Shown piece by piece: positions 57,607 through 64,000 of a stretch of DNA of 64,000 nt. The DNA comes from Tomocerus qinae (taxonomy: Eukaryota; Arthropoda; Collembola; Entomobryomorpha; Tomoceridae). The stretch is taken from contig CM034546.1 of NCBI GenBank assembly GCA_020055645.1, forward strand, positions 69,688,001-69,752,000, written 5' to 3'. Below the pieces are notes generated by a model, which was not told where the DNA came from, ran no database searches, and saw only the letters and a program-made list of their open reading frames with translations. A program made the translations under genes and the position numbers. Every line of letters begins with the position of its first letter. Position 1 is the first letter of the stretch.

Positions 57607-58339
57607 AGACAAATATAGATAGGTTGGTCAATATTTTTAAGTATGTGATTATATTATAGAATTGTTATTACTCATAGCCACTTATAAATTTAAAGTTATA
57701 TCCTGTCGCATTCAACACTGAATTCAGTGTTCAAACATATAAAATTAACAAATACCACCTCATAATAGGTTACATCAAATCCTTTAGGGAGAATCAACAA
57801 TTGAAGAATAGAAATTCATATTCAATAAATAGTTAAATCAAATCTAGAATTTTTTACTTGAGAAATTTGTTTATAATAGTATTTGTTTTACGTAGCACAC
57901 TATTAAAATATTTATATCGGCATGAAAGTACCAATAACATAATTTGTTGAAGTTTTACAGAAAAACCATTAAAAATATTCTCTTATTTTGCATCTAATGA
58001 TAAGTACTTGATGAATCCAATTAAGTATAATGTGGTCACAACATTAAGTTTCAGGATTTCTTCTTAGGAAATCTTTACTTTTATTACTTTGGTATGTACC
58101 TCCTGCAAGCCATGGTTTACGTAGTAGAATATTTTTTATTTGTTCATTGTTGAAACTGTATATTTTATATGGTTTCTAGACAAATTCCTATGAACTCATA
58201 ATACTACCCAATCTTCTTTATTAATAACACTTCGACGACTTAATGACTATTGATGGCTGCTACAAAATATGGGCAGCATATTGACTGCGGCCCTGCAGCC
58301 TCTATTTAGCTTAGCAGTAATGCATGTTATCACAATATT
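57607..58339. other. Intergenic
   Basis: AT-rich, no gene or element ends recognised. Confidence 0.4.
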
Positions 58340-58630
58340 CAGGGTATGGAAATGGCAAAAAGGTGCCTTTTTTGTCCAGAAAAATTAGCAAAAAGTCTCC
58401 TTTTTGATTTTTTGGTTATTTTAAAACAAATTGAAATTTGAATGTTAAACGTTATGAAAGTTATACAAAATGTCAAATATGTTTTTCCATGTGAAAAAAA
58501 CTATGTAATAACTCAAATTCCATCATAATTCAGCTTCACATGTAACGAATGCCAAAGACAAGGGCAAAAAGACACAAGAAGGCTAAGATGTGGAAATAGC
58601 TTACAGAAAAGCAGCCTTTTTCATGCCCTG
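58340..58630. mobile_element. Probable hAT-like MITE
   Basis: Ends CAGGGTATGGAAATGGC and CTTTTTCATGCCCTG, imperfect inverted repeats with the CAGGG tip common in hAT elements. The flanks ACAATATT and ACAGTAAC match only in part, so a target duplication is not secure. 291 bp, non-coding. Confidence 0.5.
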
Positions 58631-58732
58631 ACAGTAACTGGCATGCCTCCTAGTCAGTTAGATGGAAGTGGGGAACATAATAACTTACATGAAAATGTTA
58701 ATTTTCCTTCATTGGAAGTTGAACAGCCAAAC

Positions 58733-58915
58733 ACGTATCCAGGAATTTGACCTAGAGGGGGCCCACCAAAATATATTGATTAAATCATGGCATATTCGCG
58801 CGAAGCGCGAAAATTTTTTGGAATTTTAACCTTTTTTGACAAAAAAATCGCCTTTTTCTGGCCACTTAGGAGGGGGCCCGGGTCCCCCCGGCCCCCCCTC
58901 TGGATACGTGCTTGT
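58733..58915 (+). mobile_element. GTATCCAG-family MITE with 8-bp flank repeat
   Basis: Left end CAAACACGTATCCAG, right end CTGGATACGTGCTTG. Body: GGGGGCCCACCAAAATAT, a CGCGCGAAGCGCG hairpin, AAAAAATCGCCTTTTTCTGG and a run of C-rich blocks. Flanks TGAACAGC and TTAACAGC differ at one position, consistent with a hAT-type 8-bp duplication. Related copies are at 1205-1333 and 47447-47740. Confidence 0.75.
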
Positions 58916-60059
58916 TAACAGCTACCAAGCAAATCCATATTATATTCAATGCGATTTGATATTTTCGTAGAAAAATATAGCACATATTAAATTGTTTTTA
59001 TAAGAAATCACAACTGTACTATATACAACTACCAATTTTTAGCTCGCCTGAGGAAATAGGCTTATAGAACCACACAGTTTGTCGTAAGGTAAGAACTTTA
59101 GTATGGACTTCGTACCCAAAATAACTTTCGAACGCAAAGACGGAAGTTGACCAAACTAGACATAAACTATGCCTAAGGACCACTGACGATCTCTATTGAT
59201 TGAAATGGCCATTGAAATCGCAATTCCGTTTCTTACAAATTGTTGCCGTAAAAGTATGAAATATTTCATGCTGCTTCTATTAAAACTGAAATATAGTTCT
59301 ACTATTATTCTACCAAAAGTGTGCGCACGGTCCCCTGTACTCATGCGAGCATATGTTACGGCTTGCTGTAGGTATTAACTTATAATACCAATAAGAATTT
59401 TTCTACCGAAATAAAAATCAAAGTCCTAGAATTGATAGTATTATGTTTTATATCGAGTTTAGATTCCTCAAAAGTCAATAGATTAACGCATGAAATAATT
59501 TGTTGCTTTTAAATACGTTGATAAGCAATTATAATTAAAGTAAATACAATCATATTGGTCAGATAAGCAGGTAATGCAGTTACACTCTTTATTTATAATA
59601 CAATAATAATATGGTTGGTGCTAATATAAATTAAATGACGTATTCTGTGGCTAACATTTTGAACATTGCACTCAGTAGTATATAAATGATCCACTTGATC
59701 GTTGAAAGTTTCAATAAGAGACATTTTCCAACTAAAGAAGGTTTCATCTATCGGAAGTAACATCTTGAGAATTTCAAATCTTTAATAGTCAAAAGTATTC
59801 TTAAAACACTGGAAGCCCTAGCCACTACCATTTTTCATAACGAAGTTAATCAACTCGCTTACATGTTTAATCTTTCAACTGAAATAAATCTTACGTCAAT
59901 AGGCCTTGAAATAAATGGAAATAATAACGTTTTATTTAGCATGGTATTTCCTGCATGGTAAAAATAATGTCTTTACTCTGATAAGAATCTTAATTACCAT
60001 TTATTTCAATTTCTATCCTATAAACAAACTATATGTACACGATCATTTACTCCGCTTTC
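58916..60059. other. Intergenic
   Basis: AT-rich. The region 59156-59378 has short frames on both strands around a loosely self-complementary stretch (AATATTTCATGCTGC and neighbours) but no protein features. No gene recognised. Confidence 0.4.
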
Positions 60060-60063
60060 TAAC

Positions 60064-60430
60064 AGACGTGTGGACATACTAATCATTGATCATAATTTCC
60101 AAAAACATTACAATTTCGATTCAACAATTCGCTTTAAAACTGTTACAGATCAGGCTATGTTGGTAGATGCTGAAAAGAAAAACATATACAATAGTTGCAT
60201 TCCAGATTTGCCAAACAAATACTTTACACATTACGAATTTCAAGTGGTTGGATTATAAATTGGAGCCCGTGGTACTATATCTTCTTACTTTGAGAATATT
60301 CGTAAAAGGTTTAACTTGCCATCTCAATTAGTAGAGGAAGTGGCAATAGTTGCTGTTGAAGGATCAACATCCATCTTACATCATTATCCATTACATCATT
60401 GCTGTGTCCAAAGGCAATCTCAATTTGAGA
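60064..60430 (+). pseudogene. Retroelement pol C-terminal relic
   Basis: One frame with a single internal TAA at 60256-60258 reads roughly RVDILIIDHNF, FDSTIRFKTVTDQA, KKNIYNSCIPDL, HYEFQVVGL, stop, IGARGTISSYFENIRKRF and VEGSTSILHHY. This matches the familiar end of many arthropod non-LTR retrotransposon polyproteins, after the reverse transcriptase (blocks of the type DPTIRFE, KxxIYxPCIP, EVxGLxxGARGTIP, KRFxLP, VxGSxxILxNHLY). No reverse transcriptase domain remains upstream, so it is a dead 5'-truncated or eroded copy. Confidence 0.6.
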
Positions 60431-60680
60431 CAGGAGGAAAATTATTATTATGACTGTTACACGACTTCTTCGCTGATGGAACACAAAAATTTTGTAATAT
60501 TATGGGAATGCCATTCATGGATTAAGATGCTATATGCTAACCAGTTAAAACAGAAATAATTTGATATAGAAAAATAGATCTTGAATGTATAGTTTAAAGT
60601 AAATTTTTCTGTACCTTTAGAGTCACAAATTAATACCTATGTTCAAAAAATCATTTTTCCAACACTTCAGGGGATATATA

Positions 60681-60756
60681 AAGTCGAAATATGAAATAAA
60701 TCTATAAACTATCAGACCGGTCTGATAGTTTATAGATTTATTTCATATTTCGACTT
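60681..60756. repeat. Perfect 76-bp palindrome
   Basis: Every base from 60681 to 60718 is complemented in reverse by 60719-60756; the centre is ACCGGT, with no loop at all. The symmetry ends abruptly at both outer edges. Left arm begins AAGTCGAAATATGAAATAAA. No coding content. Confidence 0.95.
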
Positions 60757-62089
60757 ATGCAATTTTGATGTAACATGAAACAGAAGTCAACAATTGCTGT
60801 CTTGCTTTATCTCGGGGTGTTTTTTGCGTGTGCGAAAAATTCTAATTTCTTCACCTATAAAGTTATGGTTTACAGGTAATATTTCAAAATTTTTGAGCTC
60901 TACGAGGCGTCAGAGGTCAGATTTTGATCAAATGAAAACAAAACATTTATTCAAACCGAGGACCTTGTAATTAATTTCTAATGGAAAGGCTATACACTAA
61001 GTAGTTGCCCCTGTTCCAGTGCATAAGCTAAATGTCTCCAGCTTTCCTGCCAATTAAGACACTTGTCTGTCTGTTTGCTCTCTGCCACCATTATCTATAA
61101 AATGGCATTATTAATTAGTTATTATTAATCCAAAACTGGCAATTTTATAATGCCAAACAAGTGTACTTTTAAAACAGTTTTTGCAGGACTAAGTGGCAAT
61201 GCAGTTAATTATTTAGCTAAAGTCATAGTTTTATGATATTCGACAGTTCATATCCTTTCCACTTTGACTTTTATTGACAGCACTCATAATATCATTGCGA
61301 TGTGCTAAAGATCAATTGTATCAGATTGAGTAAGCAAAACTATATAGACGAGTCTTTATTTGGTTGGAAAGCTGGAGAAATTTTTCCACGTATTAGGTAG
61401 ACAACTGGTACCAACTAAACTGTTTACCGTAAAACGAAATCACTTACAATTACATCTTATATTCACATATTTTTATTTAGCGTAGTTACGAAACTCAAAG
61501 TTGAAAGTTTCTTAGTAAAGATCATTTCATTTTTCCTTTTCTGCATACACAGTAACTATGCTTGAATGAACTCAACAACCAAATAGATACGTAGGCTCGC
61601 ATTTTTATAATATAAGGTTATAGGTTTAATAATTGATAATAACGTAATCGGAAAAACTAAAGCGCAGTGAACATATGTGGAAATTTTCAATCCAAGTCAA
61701 TACATCGTAGTCGTGGTCGTGGCAAAGGATATAGATCATGTTAAATAACATTGGTTTAAAAACTATCACTAATTTCTTGTAATTCGTCGTTTTAAGTTTA
61801 ACTGTAAAGGTTAGCCTGTTTCAAGAAAGCAGCAAGTATCTAATTAATTCATACATTTGTGAGTTTGATAGTTTTGTTGGCAGCAATGGATATAATTACA
61901 TAAGAAGTAATCCCTATGCTGAGGATTTCTTCGTATAAGTTCAAGGTTTAATTTTCTCATTCTGTATCCAGAAACAGCCTCTAACCTTTTATGTTGAAGT
62001 GCATCGTACCAATGAAAGGACAACGGACGTTTTTACACCTAAAGTATCCCTCGATGCTGTAGTTCACGTGTTCACTAACTATAAAAGGC
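60757..62089. other. Intergenic, upstream of the serine protease
   Basis: No gene recognised. An exon-like stretch at 61973-62095 is open for about 40 codons after a TCCAG acceptor-like site, but nothing supports it. Confidence 0.35.
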
Positions 62090-62123
62090 CCGAGTAAGTG
62101 ACGATGTATCCATTGGTGCTTCA
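62090..62123 (+). promoter_or_regulatory. Putative core promoter of the serine protease
   Basis: TATAAAAGG starts at 62090, and a TTCATC initiator-like string has its A at 62123, 33 bp on. The ATG of the protease is about 150 bp downstream. Spacing is plausible but the initiator is only approximate. Confidence 0.5.
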
Positions 62124-62270
62124 TCATAGTTAATATTGTTTTTGGCAGGAAGGATTTTAAGGTGAGGATATAAATATTCTCATATTTTATTTTTGCCAGG
62201 TGCTAATTTTTTTTGCCAACTATTGATTTTTAAGATATTAAATTGCGATTGGACTCTACTGGAACTCCAA

Positions 62271-64000
62271 ATGACCAAATTATTTGTCATTTTTGTTTGC
62301 TCAACATGGCTAGTTCATTGGCTAGAATTCTGCAATGGTAAGGTTTTTAATTTTGTTCAGGTATCTACTGTCTACTCTTTTCAATAATTATATCTCATTT
62401 TTCAACCGTTTTCTAAATTCCAATTGTTTATGTCTTTACGGTTTCTAGATGCGATTTCTATTATTTTCAGGACAGAGACATAGAGTACAAGGTGGAACAG
62501 AGACTAAAAAGCACGAATTTCCATTTATTGTCAGTCTTTCTGAACATGATGGCCAACATAGATGTGGGGGAACAATTATTCATGAAGAATGGATTTTAAC
62601 AGCAGCCCATTGTTTTGACCGTTTGACATTGAATCAAGTGGCGGCAGGTGTATATAATACTGAAGTGCACGATGGAACCGAGCAAATTGTTGGCATAAAA
62701 GTCACCAAAATATATCCCGATTACAAGAAAAATGAGTAACTACCATTTTAACCAATTAAAACTAAATTATCGGTGTTAGGACATTAGGAGACATAGTTAT
62801 AGTTACTTCCAGTTTCAACAGATATATTTTATAAAACAGAAATCCACCAAAATAGAAACCTAGAAGTCTATTCGCAGTCAAGAGTGGTTAGGTTCATTTT
62901 TGGGATACTTAATAACACTTTAATTGTAATCTGAAGTAAAATTTCCCAATTTCCAACCTTAGATATACAATAAGAAGATTCAGATTACCTGTGGTTTCAT
63001 ATGGTAAGTAATATGGTGGTTTCATATGGTAAGTAATATGGTGGTTTCATATGGTAAGTAATATGGTGGTTTCATATGGTAAGTAATATGGTGGTTTCAT
63101 ATGGTAAGTAATATGGTGGTTTCATATGGTAAGTAATATGGTGGTTTCATATGGTAAGTAATATGGTGGTTTCATATGGTAAGTAATATGGTGGCTTCAT
63201 ATGGTAAGTAATATTATGGTGGCTTCATATGGTAAGTAATATGGTGGTTTCATATGGTAAGTTAATATGGTGGTTTCATAAGTCCACACTTTATACTCCT
63301 TCGCCATTGCGTTGAAATTATAGTAATTGTTGTTTAATTATAGAGTTGTTTAACATTATCAGGACATCAACAGTAATAAAAAATTATATGTAAGACTAAT
63401 ATTGATGAATTAAGCGGAAATGATTAGCGAAAGAAGACATTTCATAACATTTTACGAATTAATTAGCATTCCATAACTTCTTATCCAAGGTGACTTTTCT
63501 ATATCGACAGCCATATTTACGAGTTTGAAGTAGAGCTACTTTTTATTGCTCCCTTGATTCTTTTGTCTCAGTTTGTAAACCTTTTTTGTTTACAAATGAC
63601 AAAACTGCGTACCACTATATTGATATACAGGACGGTGGAACCAAAATAAGTTGCATTTCTAATGCATAAAGTTGATAACATTACATTGAATTATTTTAAA
63701 ATGTATATTGAAATTTTAATTGCATGACCTTGTCTAGGGTTGTACTAAAACTTATTTTTATTATACAATGTTCACGATTATTCATATTTTACTTTTATTG
63801 TAGGACTGAGCACGATATAGCTCTCGTACGTGTGTATCCACCATTTAACCTTAATGGACACGTTAAAGTTTTGCCACTTTCAGCAAAAAACGCAGTTGCT
63901 TCTGGTATGTTCACTTTATTATCATTTATATTTACATATATAGTACAGGGTTAGTCATTTAAGACAATATTATGGGATTATTACATGTTCAGGGTCATCA
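62271..64000 (+). CDS. Trypsin-like serine protease (S1), partial at window end
   Basis: Exons 62271-62337, 62471-62735 and 63804-63904 join in frame for 144 codons, after which the gene runs past the window. It has a signal peptide (MTKLFVIFVCSTWLVHW), a short activation peptide ending RHR and the mature start VQGGTETKKHEFPFIVSL. The catalytic His69 is in LTAAHC and Asp115 in EHDIALV. The Ser exon (GDSGGP) is not in the window, so activity cannot be judged. The mature N-terminus is VQGG rather than the usual IVGG. Digestive or immune-cascade roles are both possible. Confidence 0.88.
62995..63280 (+). repeat. 25-bp tandem repeat made of splice-donor-like units
   Basis: About 11 copies of a 25-bp unit like ATGGTGGTTTCATATGGTAAGTAAT, nearly identical in the first eight and slightly drifted at the right edge. 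Each copy contains GGTAAGT, matching the consensus 5' splice site, on the sense strand of the protease gene and inside its second intron (62736-63803). Confidence 0.95.

Noticed and set aside
62995-63280. CRISPR or telomere-like array
   Set aside because: No spacers, and the unit is unlike the TTAGG arthropod telomere repeat; it is an intronic minisatellite.

Overview
The window is nuclear DNA from an animal, very probably an arthropod. The genes are split by short to medium GT-AG introns, the intergenic DNA is AT-rich and full of foldback and MITE-like repeats, and the gene set is animal: STAT, a receptor tyrosine kinase, a matrix metalloproteinase, trypsin, cathepsin L, a Ly6 protein and an insect-type chemoreceptor. 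A springtail (Collembola) or another early-branching hexapod fits best. The reasons are the divergent receptor kinase, the chemoreceptor style and the stand-alone NRPS-type reductase, but this placement is inference only. The exon models below were joined by hand using GT/AG sites and reading phase. Most close perfectly in frame from ATG to stop.

Layout, left to right. 1-2370: repeat-rich, with two hairpin elements. 2375-4705 (+): Shutdown/FKBP6-like piRNA-pathway co-chaperone. 5839-5957 (-): a 5S rRNA gene. 7461-9153 (+): cathepsin L-like protease, apparently with a 10-nt microexon. 10269-11600 (+): intronless NRPS-type thioester reductase domain with a good TATA/Inr promoter. 12813-15029 (-): small secreted protein whose first coding exon is split by a 1.25-kb TA-flanked transposon. 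16503-17012: 20-bp satellite. 18826-19463 (+): Ly6/three-finger GPI-type protein. 20083-21698 (-): seven-transmembrane chemoreceptor, with two orphan exon-like relics downstream. 27230-30121 (+): matrix metalloproteinase. 31267-41157 (-): 18-exon VEGFR/PDGFR-like receptor tyrosine kinase of 1081 aa. 41978-42358: hAT-type MITE with a perfect 8-bp target duplication. 45727-54137 (+): complete STAT gene of 814 aa whose introns hold at least five repeat elements. 54573-60756: repeat-dense, including a 2.1-kb nested foldback, a retroelement relic and a perfect 76-bp palindrome. 62271-63904 (+, runs off the window): trypsin-like serine protease with a tandem array of splice-donor-like units in intron 2.

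The genes do not form one pathway. The receptor kinase and STAT are neighbours on opposite strands, their first exons about 4.6 kb apart, and both belong to growth-factor/JAK-STAT-type signalling. Any functional link between them is inference. The most unusual items are the transposon insertion inside a coding exon (12813-15029), the stand-alone NRPS-like reductase, the array of consensus 5' splice sites, the 1.1-kb GATCCGAACC element with perfect 26-bp terminal inverted repeats in the last STAT intron, and the perfect palindrome beside the dead retroelement.
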